Source: Metabacillus idriensis
GTDB taxonomy: Bacteria; Bacillota; Bacilli; Bacillales; Bacillaceae
Assembly: GCF_009674765.1 (NCBI RefSeq)
Contig: NZ_WKKF01000004.1
Location: forward strand, 1-64,000
Direction: 5' to 3'
Length of the DNA: 64,000 nt
Positions 28,339-37,410 of the stretch are shown here, one piece after another. Position 1 is the stretch's first letter. Each line of letters begins with the position of its first letter. The position numbers and the translations under genes were made by a program. The notes beneath the pieces were generated by a model. That model was given only the letters and a program-made list of their open reading frames with translations, was not told the origin of the DNA and did not search any database.

Positions 28339-29694
28339 TTAATAAACACTGACGCCATCACCATCACCTGCGGACTTATCAAGTTCTTTTTCAACTGGAT
28401 TTCGTTTGAAGTAATAGACCAGAACAAGAATGACAGCGAGTCCTAATACCGTATAAACAAGTGTGAAAAGAATAAAAAGGGTTCCGATTTGACCGGAGGC
28501 TGTCACTACATCTTCTGTTTTCAGTAAACGATATATAACCCAAGGCTGTCTTCCCGTGCAGGCAAAAATCCATCCAAACTCAATCGCAAGCATGGAAAGT
28601 ATTCCCGAAGGAACAAATATGACGAGCATCCATTTAGGGAAGTGCGGACGCTTCAATATTTTGTACCAGAAGAATCCGAGAAGAGACAGGAAGATCAGCA
28701 GACTGCCGATTCCAACCATTGCATTAAACAGCGTATGTACAAACAGCGGGGGCCAATATTCCTCAGGGAAATCATTCAAGCCAATAACCTCCGTTTTAAA
28801 GCTGTTGTCAGCTAAAAAGCTCAGAGCCCACGGAATTTCAATGCCCCATTTAACTTCCTGTGTTTCCCGGTCCGTAAAGCCTCCGATGGCAAGGGGGGCA
28901 TATGTCTGAGTTTCAAATAAACCTTCAGCAGCTGCCAGCTTCTCAGGCTGATATTCATGGAGCATTTGCGCTGATTCATGCCCATTCAAAGCAGTAATAA
29001 ATGAGAAAATCCCCCCTACAACAAGACCCATCATTAATGCTTTGCGGTGAAAGCGGTAAAGGCGTTCATTTTTCATATTTCTCAGCATCTTATAAGCTGA
29101 TATAGAAGCAATAACAAATGCACCTGTCATAAACGCTGAAACCACAACATGTCCAGCTGTAACGATAAAGCTTGGATTAAAAAAGGCAGCCCATGGGTCT
29201 ACATCAACAATTTCCCCATTTTCAATTCTGAATCCGGCTGGAGTACCTTCAAATGCATGAACATTTGTAATTAAGATGGCGGAGGCTGCAGCCCCGAGCA
29301 GGACAAGCGAAACACTGACAATTCTCATCCGGGGAGAAATTCTGTCAGCTGCGTAAACGTAAATTGACATAAACAAGGCTTCCACAAAGAAAGCATAGAT
29401 TTCTATTTGAAACGGCAGCGCCATTACACGTCCGATAACCTCCATAAAACCCGGCCATAACAAAGCGAGCTGTACACCTGCGATAGTCCCTGTAGGAATC
29501 GCAACTCCGAGGAGCACCGCCTGCCCTTTTGTCCACCTTTTCGCCATGACCGCATAATCATGATCCTTTGTTTTTTGAAACAGCAGTTCTGCAATCAGAA
29601 TCATGAGAGGAAGACCTACACCAAGTGATGCAAAGATAATATGAAAGCCCATTGTCGTCCCAAACAAGGATCTGGCTAATACGAGATCATCCAT
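28339..29694 (-). CDS. ythA: Cytochrome bd-type oxidase subunit I (YthA)
   Basis: Quinol-oxidising, haem-bearing subunit, 451 aa from ATG 29694 (AGGCGG site). Starts MDDLVLARSLFGTTMGFHII with the conserved haem-ligand His near residue 18. GRQPW is intact near residue 390. The periplasmic Q-loop is short, as in Bacillus and CIO-type oxidases. Next to the men genes that make its quinol substrate, but in a separate transcript. Confidence 0.9.
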   Translation of the reverse strand: MDDLVLARSLFGTTMGFHIIFASLGVGLPLMILIAELLFQKTKDHDYAVMAKRWTKGQAVLLGVAIPTGTIAGVQLALLWPGFMEVIGRVMALPFQIEIYAFFVEALFMSIYVYAADRISPRMRIVSVSLVLLGAAASAILITNVHAFEGTPAGFRIENGEIVDVDPWAAFFNPSFIVTAGHVVVSAFMTGAFVIASISAYKMLRNMKNERLYRFHRKALMMGLVVGGIFSFITALNGHESAQMLHEYQPEKLAAAEGLFETQTYAPLAIGGFTDRETQEVKWGIEIPWALSFLADNSFKTEVIGLNDFPEEYWPPLFVHTLFNAMVGIGSLLIFLSLLGFFWYKILKRPHFPKWMLVIFVPSGILSMLAIEFGWIFACTGRQPWVIYRLLKTEDVVTASGQIGTLFILFTLVYTVLGLAVILVLVYYFKRNPVEKELDKSAGDGDGVSVY

Positions 29695-29820
29695 CTTATT
29701 TCCGCCTTTCTTTCCCAAGGTTGTAACAATCTTCCCTTATTGTCTTCACATTTTCAGGAAATATGCGGTAAATATGGAACTTGTTTTATGAAACAGCAGA
29801 TTCTAAGCCTATCACTTACA

Positions 29821-29872
29821 TTGACAAACACGGACAAACCCTGTAATATATAAAACGTAATAATTACGATTA
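29821..29872 (+). promoter_or_regulatory. rpmE2 promoter with Zur box
   Basis: TTGACA (29821-29826), 17 bases, TAATAT (29844-29849). A palindrome with core CGTAATAATTACG spans 29852-29872 over the likely start point, two mismatches from the Bacillus Zur consensus (AAATCGTAAT-N-ATTACGATTT). Confidence 0.8.
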
Positions 29873-29887
29873 AAGGAGTGCTTTACA

Positions 29888-30130
29888 ATGAAACAAGGAA
29901 TCCATCCGGATTATCATAAAGTTGTTTATATGGATACAAACAGCGGGTTTAAATTCTTGAGCGGATCAACCATGAAATCAAATGAGACAACTGAATGGGA
30001 AGATGGCCGCACATATCCTCTTATTAAAATAGAGGTAAGTTCAGATACACATCCATTCTACACAGGACGTCAAAAATTCGCAGACCGCGATGGACGTGCA
30101 GAGCGCTTTAAGAAAAAATACAATATGTAA
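29888..30130 (+). CDS. rpmE2: 50S ribosomal protein L31 type B, zinc-free
   Basis: 80 aa beginning [19 protein letters not shown]. It has no cysteine, so it is the C-minus form that replaces the zinc-binding L31 during zinc starvation and frees zinc. AAAGGAGTG site. The Zur box in its promoter agrees. B. subtilis YtiA/RpmEB sits at the same place next to ythAB. Confidence 0.95.
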   Translation: MKQGIHPDYHKVVYMDTNSGFKFLSGSTMKSNETTEWEDGRTYPLIKIEVSSDTHPFYTGRQKFADRDGRAERFKKKYNM

Positions 30131-30142
30131 TCTGTCAATGGC

Positions 30143-30176
30143 GCCTGGGAACAAATTGTTTCCGGGCATCTTTTTT
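30143..30176 (+). terminator. rpmE2 terminator
   Basis: Stem GCCTGGGAAC/GTTTCCGGGC (with G-T pairs), loop AAATT, then CTTTTTT. Confidence 0.85.
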
Positions 30177-30219
30177 AATGAGGAAACTTGATATTCTTAC
30201 ATATAGAGGAGGCTTGAAC

Positions 30220-31146
30220 ATGAAACGCATACCTGTGTATACCATAAGCGGTTTTCTTGGCAGCGGGAAAACGACTGTATTAGGAAAGATGGTCAATGAG
30301 TTTAAAAAGAGAGGAGAACAAGTTGGGATTATCTTAAATGAACTAGGCGATGAAAATGTTGAAAAGCATTTATTTGAGGATCAAACCGTTCATGAACTTT
30401 TAAATGGATGCATTTGCTGTACGATTCAGGATGACCTCATAACCACACTCAAAGGCTTTTTAGAAGGTGAAGGAGCTGATGTCCTTTTAATTGAGGGGAC
30501 GGGAGTGGCCAATCCATTAGAAATTAAAGATATCCTGCTTTCTCCTGAACTGATTGAGGAATTTGAGCTTATGTCAATGATCGGAATAGTCGATGCAAGC
30601 CACTACCTCGATTATCAAAGTATGTTTGCAAGCTCTAAGGAAATCCGTTCTCTTTTAAAAGAACAAATCATTTCATCTGATTTTATTATCCTCAATAAAA
30701 TAGACATGGTTAATGAAAAAGAACAAGAAAAAGTCAGACAAAAAATTGAAAAAGTGATCTCTCCAGGTGTTGAAATACTTGCAGCCTCTTACGGTGATGT
30801 TCCTTTTGTAAAACTTGCTGAACAAAGGCAAAGCCTTGTAACCCTGACAGACACTGATGGGCAACATCACCACCATCATTCGATTGCAACTCTAAAAATA
30901 GCTGGACTTCCAGCGGTTCGTCTGAAAAAGCTTGAAACATGGCTGAAAGGAATAAACGGACTGATTCGTGCGAAAGGATATCTGTATATAGAGGGAAAAA
31001 GTGAGCTGCGGGAGATGCAGTTTGCTTCAAAAAAAGCCGTTCTTTCCGATTCTAAAGTCGATACAGAGAAAACAGTTTTGATTTTAATCGGACAGAATTT
31101 GAATGCAGAAGAGATCAAAACGACTTTTAACCAGTCATTTCTGTGA
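30220..31146 (+). CDS. Short G3E-family (CobW/YciC-like) GTPase, putative zinc metallochaperone
   Basis: 308 aa from ATG 30220 (GAGGAGG). P-loop GSGKTT (14-19), metal-binding CxCC in LNGCICCT (Cys64, 66, 67), NKID base motif, a His-run (GQHHHHHS) before the C-terminal CobW domain. About 85 aa shorter than the second G3E protein at 32335. It lies behind rpmE2, so Zur-controlled read-through past the rpmE2 terminator is possible; I see no separate Zur box. COG0523 family members deliver zinc to client enzymes under zinc limitation. Confidence 0.85.
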   Translation: MKRIPVYTISGFLGSGKTTVLGKMVNEFKKRGEQVGIILNELGDENVEKHLFEDQTVHELLNGCICCTIQDDLITTLKGFLEGEGADVLLIEGTGVANPLEIKDILLSPELIEEFELMSMIGIVDASHYLDYQSMFASSKEIRSLLKEQIISSDFIILNKIDMVNEKEQEKVRQKIEKVISPGVEILAASYGDVPFVKLAEQRQSLVTLTDTDGQHHHHHSIATLKIAGLPAVRLKKLETWLKGINGLIRAKGYLYIEGKSELREMQFASKKAVLSDSKVDTEKTVLILIGQNLNAEEIKTTFNQSFL

Positions 31147-31159
31147 AAATAACCATATA

Positions 31160-31194
31160 AAAAATCCCGGCCTGTTCATAAGGCCGGGATTTCT
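31160..31194. terminator. Bidirectional terminator between the G3E gene and znuA
   Basis: AAATCCCGGCCT/AGGCCGGGATTT with loop GTTCATA, and T-runs on both strands. Confidence 0.92.
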
Positions 31195-31195
31195 C

Positions 31196-32212
31196 TTAAT
31201 TCGATAATGCCGTTTTCAGCGTTTCCAAATTTCGTTCCATTAAACTGAAGTAGTCTTCATTGTTTTTTGCATCTTCTTCAGAGATTGACTCCAGATTAGA
31301 CAGGGTCAGGCTCTCCGCTCCAATTTCCGTCTTGACGATATCTGCAATTTTGCTGTTTACGTTGTTTTCAAAAAGAATATAGTTCATGTTGTGTTCTTTT
31401 GCAGTCTCTATAATGGACTGCAGCTGCTTTTGCGATGGCTCCTGGGTCGGCGATAATCCGAGGACACTGATTTGCTGAATGCCGTAGCGCTCTTCCCAAT
31501 AGCCGTAAGCGGCATGCGATACCAAAATTTCTTTTTTGTCTGCAGCATCAATTGTTTCTTTATAATCTGCATCCAATTTCTCAAGATTTGATTTGAGGGT
31601 TTCAAAATTCTTTTCAAATTCATGTTTAGATTCTGGCTGAAGCTCTATTAAACCATTTTTGATCGTTTCAGCCATTTGAATGGAGAGTGCAGGATCCAGC
31701 CAAATATGGGGATCTTTATCTCCATGATCGTGGGCATGAGCGTCTTCATCAGCGTGCTCATCATGGTTTTCCTCATCGGAATGTTCAGCATGATCTTCCT
31801 CGTCTTCATGCTCCTCATGAATTTCTTCATCGTGGGAAGCTTCAGCAAGCTCAATGCCTTCACCGGCTTTAATGATTTTCACATCTTCTGATTTTAAGGT
31901 TGCCGTTGCTTTTTCGGCGAAGCCTTCAAGACCAACGCCTGAATAAATAAATGCGTCTCCCTCTGCCATCGCAACCATATCTTTCGTGGAAGGTTCAAAT
32001 GTATGTGCATCAGTATTTGCAGGATAGATGCTTTCCACATCAACGGCATCGCCGCCGATTTTCTTTGTAAAGTCCTGAACGGGGAAGATTGTTGTATAAA
32101 CCTTCAGCTTGTCTTCACCATTATCCGCTGTATTTTGATCATTATCTGCGCATCCGGCAAGTGCTGTTCCAAGCATTAGCGCAAGTGCCATTGTTAGTCC
32201 TGTTTTTTTCAT
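31196..32212 (-). CDS. znuA: Zinc ABC transporter, solute-binding lipoprotein ZnuA/AdcA type
   Basis: 338 aa from ATG 32212 (AAGGAG seven bases upstream). Lipobox LAGC with Cys21. The hallmark His/Asp/Glu-rich loop (about residues 125-165, EEIHEEHEDEEDH ... DAHAHDHGDKDPHIW) marks a zinc-specific cluster A-I protein. Metal-site blocks NTDAHTFEPS and HAAYGYWEERYG. No permease or ATPase gene is adjacent, so partners must lie elsewhere. Preceded by a TATAAT promoter carrying a Zur box. Confidence 0.93.
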   Translation of the reverse strand: MKKTGLTMALALMLGTALAGCADNDQNTADNGEDKLKVYTTIFPVQDFTKKIGGDAVDVESIYPANTDAHTFEPSTKDMVAMAEGDAFIYSGVGLEGFAEKATATLKSEDVKIIKAGEGIELAEASHDEEIHEEHEDEEDHAEHSDEENHDEHADEDAHAHDHGDKDPHIWLDPALSIQMAETIKNGLIELQPESKHEFEKNFETLKSNLEKLDADYKETIDAADKKEILVSHAAYGYWEERYGIQQISVLGLSPTQEPSQKQLQSIIETAKEHNMNYILFENNVNSKIADIVKTEIGAESLTLSNLESISEEDAKNNEDYFSLMERNLETLKTALSN

Positions 32213-32264
32213 CATTTACTCCTTATATATGTGGTAATCAGTTAATTTCAATATATCCTTTCAC

Positions 32265-32293
32265 ATTATATCGTAATACTTACGATTTGAGAA
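32265..32293 (-). promoter_or_regulatory. znuA promoter with Zur box
   Basis: On the minus strand TTCTCA (32293-32288), 17 bases, TATAAT (32270-32265). The Zur palindrome TCGTAATACTTACGA (extended 32268-32288) fills the spacer, so bound Zur would block polymerase. Confidence 0.8.
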
Positions 32294-32334
32294 CTGGAAA
32301 TGTTTCTTCCTAAAAAGAAAAAGGATTCGAATAA

Positions 32335-33513
32335 TTATGAAAAGGAAGGAAGAGGATCTGTTAAGGCAGACCAATCTGATGACATTTCTTCGTCTGAAAG
32401 CAGACAGCCGTCAAGCGAGGTTTCTATATCATCTCTTGAAAGATCAATTCCGATAAACACAAGTTCTGTCATGCGGTCACCAAATGTTTTATCCCAGCGT
32501 TCCAGCAGCTCAGGTTCTTCTTTAAGTGTTTCAATCCGCTCATTCTCCGGATAAGCTGCCACCCATTCCCCTGCTCCCTGAATCATGATTGAAGTCCCTG
32601 CCTGTGACAAAAGCCCTGATGTATCATTTCTTGTAGCGAGCCAGAAAAAGCCTTTAGCCCGTACAACATCAGCCGGCCAATTCTCAAGCCAGTTCATAAA
32701 GCGTTTGGGGTGAAAGGGCCGGCGTCTTCTATAGACAAAGGATGAAATGCCATACTCTTCGGTTTCAGGTGTATGCTCCTCATTTAATTCCTTTATCCAG
32801 CCCGCAGATTGACTTGCTTTTTCAAAATCAAAGCTCTTTGTATTGAGAATTTCAGAAACAGGTGCTCTGCTGTATGTTGTTTTCAAGATCTTTGCATCGG
32901 GGTTCAGCTTTCTAAGAACTCCATACAGTTCATTCATGTCTTCTTCGTTTAAAAGGTCTGTCTTGTTCAATATAAGCACATTGGCAAATTCGATTTGATC
33001 AATTAATAAATCAATCACTTCTCTCGTATCGTTTTCATCTGTTCCGTGCTTTCGGTCAAGAAGATTTTCACCTGAGGAGAAATCCTCCCAAAAGCGATTG
33101 CCGTCTACAACCGTGACCATTGTATCCAAACAGCATGTTTGCGAAAGATCAATGCCGGATTCTTCATCGATATACGTAAAGGTTTGTGCTACAGGCACCG
33201 GCTCGCTGATGCCGGATGATTCGATTACGATATAATCGATATCTCCTTCCTTAACAAGCCGTTCAACCTCCACCATTAAATCTTCGCGAAGGGTACAGCA
33301 GATGCACCCATTTTGCATCTCAACCAATTTTTCTTCAGTCCTGCTGATGACATCCTTTTTGATTAAGCTTGCATCAATATTAATCTCGCTCATATCGTTT
33401 ACGATGACAGCAATTCGTTTGCCTTCTTTATTCTCCAGAATGTGCTTCAATAGGGTGGTCTTGCCTGCTCCTAAGTAACCGCTCAGCACCGTAACGGGAA
33501 TTTGATTCATCAT
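32335..33513 (-). CDS. G3E-family GTPase YciC/ZagA type, zinc metallochaperone
   Basis: 392 aa. P-loop GAGKTT (15-20), CxCC in NGCICCT (Cys70, 72, 73), NKTD, and a C-terminal CobW domain ([38 protein letters not shown]). Length and motifs match B. subtilis YciC (ZagA), a Zur-controlled GTPase that supports FolE under zinc starvation. GGAGG site. A Zur box lies 166 bp upstream, with R2 copy E in between. ZagA function is inferred from family. Confidence 0.88.
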   Translation of the reverse strand: MMNQIPVTVLSGYLGAGKTTLLKHILENKEGKRIAVIVNDMSEINIDASLIKKDVISRTEEKLVEMQNGCICCTLREDLMVEVERLVKEGDIDYIVIESSGISEPVPVAQTFTYIDEESGIDLSQTCCLDTMVTVVDGNRFWEDFSSGENLLDRKHGTDENDTREVIDLLIDQIEFANVLILNKTDLLNEEDMNELYGVLRKLNPDAKILKTTYSRAPVSEILNTKSFDFEKASQSAGWIKELNEEHTPETEEYGISSFVYRRRRPFHPKRFMNWLENWPADVVRAKGFFWLATRNDTSGLLSQAGTSIMIQGAGEWVAAYPENERIETLKEEPELLERWDKTFGDRMTELVFIGIDLSRDDIETSLDGCLLSDEEMSSDWSALTDPLPSFS

Positions 33514-33552
33514 GAAAATCCTCCTTATTTTTGTTGAGAGTATTTATTTCGG

Positions 33553-33676
33553 GGTATTGATGTCTACCTCAGCGCCTAACTCCTCGGTCAGAACAGATCC
33601 CTAAAAAAGTCAAACCCGGATTTTTCCGCCTGCTCCTTATCAGCCTGTCGGAGCTGACCAAGGCCCTTTCGCATCT
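33553..33676. repeat. R2 dispersed repeat, copy E
   Basis: TTGATGTCTACCTCAGCGCC, CTCCTCGGTCAGAACAG, AGCCTGTCGGAGCTGACC, ending GGCCCTTTCGCATCT. It occupies the leader between the Zur box and the yciC-type gene. Confidence 0.78.
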
Positions 33677-33678
33677 AT

Positions 33679-33699
33679 AAATAATAATCATTACGATTT
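33679..33699 (-). promoter_or_regulatory. Zur box of the yciC-type gene
   Basis: On the minus strand the left half AAATCGTAAT is perfect and the right half ATTATTATTT has two mismatches. A possible -10 TATGAT lies ten bases upstream on that strand. The site lies between two divergent genes, so the carbonic anhydrase gene could also be affected. Confidence 0.65.
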
Positions 33700-33812
33700 A
33701 CAAAAATCATCATATAGCAAAACTAACCTAAAAAACAAGTGTTATGATATATTAATTAAAAGCTGCTTTTTTGTAAAAGTGCTGAAAAAATGATGTTTAA
33801 GGAGAATTGCAG

Positions 33813-34376
33813 ATGAGATTGTTAGATGAAATTATTAATCACAACACCCAGTTTGTAGAAAAACGCGACTACGAAAAGTTTCAAACCACCAAATTTCCTG
33901 ACAAAAAGCTGGTTATTTTATCCTGTATGGATACTCGGCTTGTTGAACTTCTTCCGCAGGCCATGAACATTAAAAACGGAGATGTAAAGATTGTAAAAAG
34001 TGCGGGGGCTATTGTTGCACACCCGTTTGGAAGTATTATGAGAAGCATTCTGGTAGCTGTTATGGAGCTTGGAGCAGATGAAGTATGCGTTGTCGGCCAC
34101 TATGATTGCGGAATGAGCAGCCTTAATCCGGATTCTTTTCTTGAAAAAGCCATGAAACGCGGAATATCCCAGGATAAGATTGATACCCTGAATTATTCTG
34201 GCATTCATTTAGAAGAATGGCTAAAAGGGTTTGATAACGTCGAAGACAGTGTAAAACATAGTGTAGACGTTATCCGAAACCATCCATTGCTTCCAAATGA
34301 TGTGCCTGTCCACGGGCTGATCATTGATCCATCAACCGGAAAGCTTGATCTTGTAGCAGACGGCTATCAGGCCTGA
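33813..34376 (+). CDS. ytiB: Beta-class carbonic anhydrase (YtiB)
   Basis: Hydrates CO2 using a zinc ion. 187 aa from ATG 33813 (GGAG eight bases upstream). Zinc ligands Cys38 (CMDTR, with Asp40/Arg42 dyad), His96 and Cys99 (GHYDCGM). Matches YtiB in length and position between rpmE2 and yidD. Its last 10 bp overlap the convergent yidD gene. Confidence 0.92.
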   Translation: MRLLDEIINHNTQFVEKRDYEKFQTTKFPDKKLVILSCMDTRLVELLPQAMNIKNGDVKIVKSAGAIVAHPFGSIMRSILVAVMELGADEVCVVGHYDCGMSSLNPDSFLEKAMKRGISQDKIDTLNYSGIHLEEWLKGFDNVEDSVKHSVDVIRNHPLLPNDVPVHGLIIDPSTGKLDLVADGYQA

Positions 34377-34594
34377 TCCTTTTTTTCAGGAACTGGATCA
34401 AAGCCTCCAGGATGAAAGGGATGGCACTTCATAATTCTTTTGACGGTCAAATACCCGCCCTTAAGAGCGCCAAACCGCTTAACGGATTCCAGTCCGTAAT
34501 GCGAGCATGTCGGGTAAAAGCGGCATGATGGCGGCTTCAGCGGCGAAAGAAATTTTTGGTAAAAACGGATAAGGGCAATAAATAGCTGTTTCAT
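34367..34594 (-). CDS. yidD: Membrane protein insertion efficiency factor YidD (YtjA)
   Basis: 75 aa. Family signature [19 protein letters not shown] and [13 protein letters not shown] with three conserved cysteines; an N-terminal amphipathic helix ([15 protein letters not shown]). Helps YidC-dependent insertion. 3' ends of this gene and ytiB overlap tail-to-tail. Confidence 0.92.
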   Translation of the reverse strand: MKQLFIALIRFYQKFLSPLKPPSCRFYPTCSHYGLESVKRFGALKGGYLTVKRIMKCHPFHPGGFDPVPEKKDQA

Positions 34595-34737
34595 TCATGT
34601 CACCTCTTTTTATGCCTTAAGTATACTTCAATTCGAGAATAAGTTAAAATTGGAAGATTTAATCCGGATAAAATAGATGAATTTTATCGGAATTAATTGT
34701 ATGATGAATGAAGAAGTCTTAATAAGGAGTGGTAATT

Positions 34738-35211
34738 ATGCCATCAGTAGAAAGCTTTGATCTTGACCATAATGCAGTAAAAGCACCATATGTCAGACAT
34801 TGCGGAGTTCACAAAGTAGGAAGCGACGGACTTGTCAATAAATTTGATATCCGCTTCTGCCAGCCGAACAAGCAGGCCATGAAGCCGGATGTGATTCATA
34901 CTTTAGAGCATTTGCTTGCGTTTAACATCCGCACACATTCAGAGAAATACGACCATTTTGACATTATCGACATTTCTCCAATGGGCTGCCAGACTGGTTA
35001 CTACTTAGTAGTCAGCGGTGAGCCAACAGTGGAAGAAATTATTGATCTTTTAGATGATACGCTGAAAGATGCAATTGAAATTACAGAAATTCCAGCAGCT
35101 AATGAAAAGCAATGCGGACAAGCGAAACTGCATGATTTAGAAGGTGCAAAGCGTTTAATGCGTTTCTGGCTTGATCAGGATAAAAAAGAATTGGCAAAAG
35201 TATTTGGATAA
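34738..35211 (+). CDS. luxS: S-ribosylhomocysteine lyase LuxS
   Basis: Cleaves S-ribosylhomocysteine to homocysteine and DPD (AI-2 precursor). 157 aa from ATG 34738, nine bases after AAGGAG; an in-frame GTG at 34729 is too close to the site. Metal ligands His54 and His58 in HTLEH and Cys126; catalytic Glu57 and Cys84 in GCQTGYY. Confidence 0.96.
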   Translation: MPSVESFDLDHNAVKAPYVRHCGVHKVGSDGLVNKFDIRFCQPNKQAMKPDVIHTLEHLLAFNIRTHSEKYDHFDIIDISPMGCQTGYYLVVSGEPTVEEIIDLLDDTLKDAIEITEIPAANEKQCGQAKLHDLEGAKRLMRFWLDQDKKELAKVFG

Positions 35212-35218
35212 GAAGAGA

Positions 35219-35250
35219 GCAGTGCCCTGTGTGCAGGGCCTGCTTTTTTT
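35219..35250 (+). terminator. luxS terminator
   Basis: GCAGTGCCCTG/CAGGGCCTGC (one mismatch) with loop TGTG, then a run of T. Confidence 0.88.
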
Positions 35251-35266
35251 GAGCCTTTTTACCTGA

Positions 35267-35319
35267 TTGACGCAGAGAAAGGGAGAGTGATAAACTTCAA
35301 ATCGTAATTATTACGTTTT
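35267..35319 (+). promoter_or_regulatory. cntLM promoter with Zur box
   Basis: TTGACG (35267-35272), 16 bases, GATAAA (35289-35294). The Zur palindrome at 35299-35319 has core TCGTAATTATTACG and one mismatch to consensus. It lies over the start point and 13 bp before the cntL start codon. Confidence 0.82.
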
Positions 35320-35332
35320 GAGGAGGGTTACC

Positions 35333-36151
35333 TTGGAAGATAAGTACACATTTCTGGTATCGATAAAAATGATATTGCATGAAATAGAGGAATTGTCTGC
35401 CTTTATAAAAGAAAGCAGTCCGTGCTGTGAGATGCTGACAGAAAGACTGGACGAACTTTCTGCCTTTGTCATGAATGAAACGAATGAAAGACGATGGGGT
35501 TTATGGGGAAGTGATTTAGAAATCAGTAAGTACTCCGCAATGCTCAGAGAAGCGTCTTCAGCAGCTGTATCAGCCCTTGAGAAGCATCAGTCGGTCTGTA
35601 CGGCCGAAAACAAAGCAGACATGTCTGACTATTTTTCGGCACTTTCCGCATCTGTTAAACAGGATGCAGCCAGCTGCGGCATTTCGGTTGAATCAAAGGT
35701 TTTCTTTATTGGATCAGGAGCTTTTCCCCTATCCGCTTTAACCATTGCCAGAGAAACGGGTGCTGCTATTACTTGTCTGGATATTGATGAAGAAGCGGTA
35801 GTGATGGGAAGAAATATTGCGGGTCTGTCAGGTTTAAGGGAGGTCAATTTTACAAGCAAGCCTGTTGCGGAGCTTCCATCAATTAAAGAAGCCACTCATG
35901 TCATGATTGCTTCCCTTGTAAAAGAGAAGAAGGAAATTATTGATGAACTTACATCGATCCTCCCAAATGGTGCAAAAGTCATTTTGCGCTACGGCAATGG
36001 ACTTAAATCGATCTTTAATTATCCGTTTGACTATTCACCTGATTCAGACTGGAAAACAGAAACCATTCATCAAGAGGGGCGTTTCTACGATACCCTTATT
36101 CTAGAAAAACAAGTGCCGGCAAGGGCAGGAAAGGAAATGGAATATTCATGA
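35333..36151 (+). CDS. cntL: CntL-like nicotianamine-synthase-family enzyme (opine metallophore)
   Basis: Expected to transfer an aminobutanoyl group from SAM to histidine in opine zincophore synthesis. 272 aa, close to staphylococcal CntL (271). The SAM site GSGAFPLS is at 127-134, followed by ITCLDIDEEAV and a Rossmann-like methyltransferase core; the N-terminal about 110 aa is helical. TTG start at 35333 six bases after AGGAGGG; the TTG at 35318 lies on the Zur box. It overlaps cntM by 4 bp, and no histidine racemase (cntK) precedes it. Confidence 0.88.
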   Translation: MEDKYTFLVSIKMILHEIEELSAFIKESSPCCEMLTERLDELSAFVMNETNERRWGLWGSDLEISKYSAMLREASSAAVSALEKHQSVCTAENKADMSDYFSALSASVKQDAASCGISVESKVFFIGSGAFPLSALTIARETGAAITCLDIDEEAVVMGRNIAGLSGLREVNFTSKPVAELPSIKEATHVMIASLVKEKKEIIDELTSILPNGAKVILRYGNGLKSIFNYPFDYSPDSDWKTETIHQEGRFYDTLILEKQVPARAGKEMEYS

Positions 36152-37410
36152 CTTTACCATTGAACGCCTTTGGAAACACGCTGATTGCGGGTGCAGGTCC
36201 GGCGGCGGCAGCAGTATCTGTGCAGACCGCAAAAGGAGGATTTTCTAAAGAACTTGGGTTGTCAAACCGTGCCGGAGAACATTCCGAACGGCTTAAAGCT
36301 CACTTTGATCAGAATGGTTACGAGATAAGCTCCTTATTTGCTCCTCACTTAGATCAGAATTTAAGCGGAAAGGCCAGCCTCAATCGATTTTACAGATCCT
36401 TAGATCAAGTGGATGACAGATGGGAAACGATTATTTTATGCACGCCAAGCCATACATACCTTGATATTTTAAAAGAGATGAACATACACAGACTGAAAAA
36501 GACGAAACGGATTGTCCTCCTCTCGCCAGGAATCGGCTCTGCTTCAACGATCATAGACCGTTTGTCATTAGACATAGAAGTCATCAGCATGTCTGCATAT
36601 TATGCTGCAACTAAGTATTCAGAAGAGGATGAGTTTATGGCCTTTACGAAAGCTGTTAAGAAAAAGGTGTATATTGGATCTTCCATCAAAGACAGCAGCT
36701 TTGTACCGTTTCTGGCAGAATTAGTAAAAAGCGTAGGGACAGATGCAGATGTCCTTTCTTCTCCGGTTGAAGCAGAGAGCAGAAGCATTACAACCTATGT
36801 TCATCCGCCATTATTTATGAATGCTGTTGCAATGAGAGAGATTCTGAGTGAAAGCAAGTCAGTTAAATCCATGTACAAGCTATATCCTGAAGGGCCGATT
36901 ACTCAGCACGCAATCAGAGCCATGAATGCTCTCTGGAAAGAAGTTTCTGCAGTGGTTGCCTATTTTGGGGCCAAGCCTATTAATCTTCTGAAGTTTCTGA
37001 ACGATGATAACTATCCGGTTCATGAATATACGCTTTCAAGAAAGGACATTGAACATTTCCCCGAGTTCAGTACGGAGAAACAAGAATATTTGCTGTACAT
37101 CAGATATACGTCTATTTTAATCGATCCATTTTCGGTTCCAGACGAGAACGGAACATATTTTGATTTCTCAAAAGTGTCATTTACTCAGGTCAAGAGTACC
37201 GTTTCAGGACAGTGGTCGCTTCCGCGGATTCCGCTTGAAGATTACCACAAGCTGAAACTGGTGACAGACCTTGCATTTGAAGCGGGCATTCAAATGCCGA
37301 GAGCGCATTCCCTGCTTCGGACTTTCGAAGAAGAAGCAGCCCTGTTCAGTGATAAACACAAATCTTCATTTGACAATTACCGGCTTGAAGGGAGCTGTGG
37401 CATTTGCTGA
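36148..37410 (+). CDS. cntM: CntM-like opine dehydrogenase (metallophore synthesis)
   Basis: Reductive condensation of the CntL product with an alpha-keto acid using NAD(P)H. 420 aa. Rossmann motif GAGPAAAA (15-22), LGLSNRAG (37-44) after strand 2, and MSAYYAATKY (148-157). By my reading the latter covers the residue that sets keto-acid choice (Asp150 in S. aureus for pyruvate; Ala allows 2-oxoglutarate); here it is alanine and not acidic. Translationally coupled to cntL. The sequence ends in a cysteine pair (GSCGIC). Confidence 0.88.
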   Translation: MTLPLNAFGNTLIAGAGPAAAAVSVQTAKGGFSKELGLSNRAGEHSERLKAHFDQNGYEISSLFAPHLDQNLSGKASLNRFYRSLDQVDDRWETIILCTPSHTYLDILKEMNIHRLKKTKRIVLLSPGIGSASTIIDRLSLDIEVISMSAYYAATKYSEEDEFMAFTKAVKKKVYIGSSIKDSSFVPFLAELVKSVGTDADVLSSPVEAESRSITTYVHPPLFMNAVAMREILSESKSVKSMYKLYPEGPITQHAIRAMNALWKEVSAVVAYFGAKPINLLKFLNDDNYPVHEYTLSRKDIEHFPEFSTEKQEYLLYIRYTSILIDPFSVPDENGTYFDFSKVSFTQVKSTVSGQWSLPRIPLEDYHKLKLVTDLAFEAGIQMPRAHSLLRTFEEEAALFSDKHKSSFDNYRLEGSCGIC

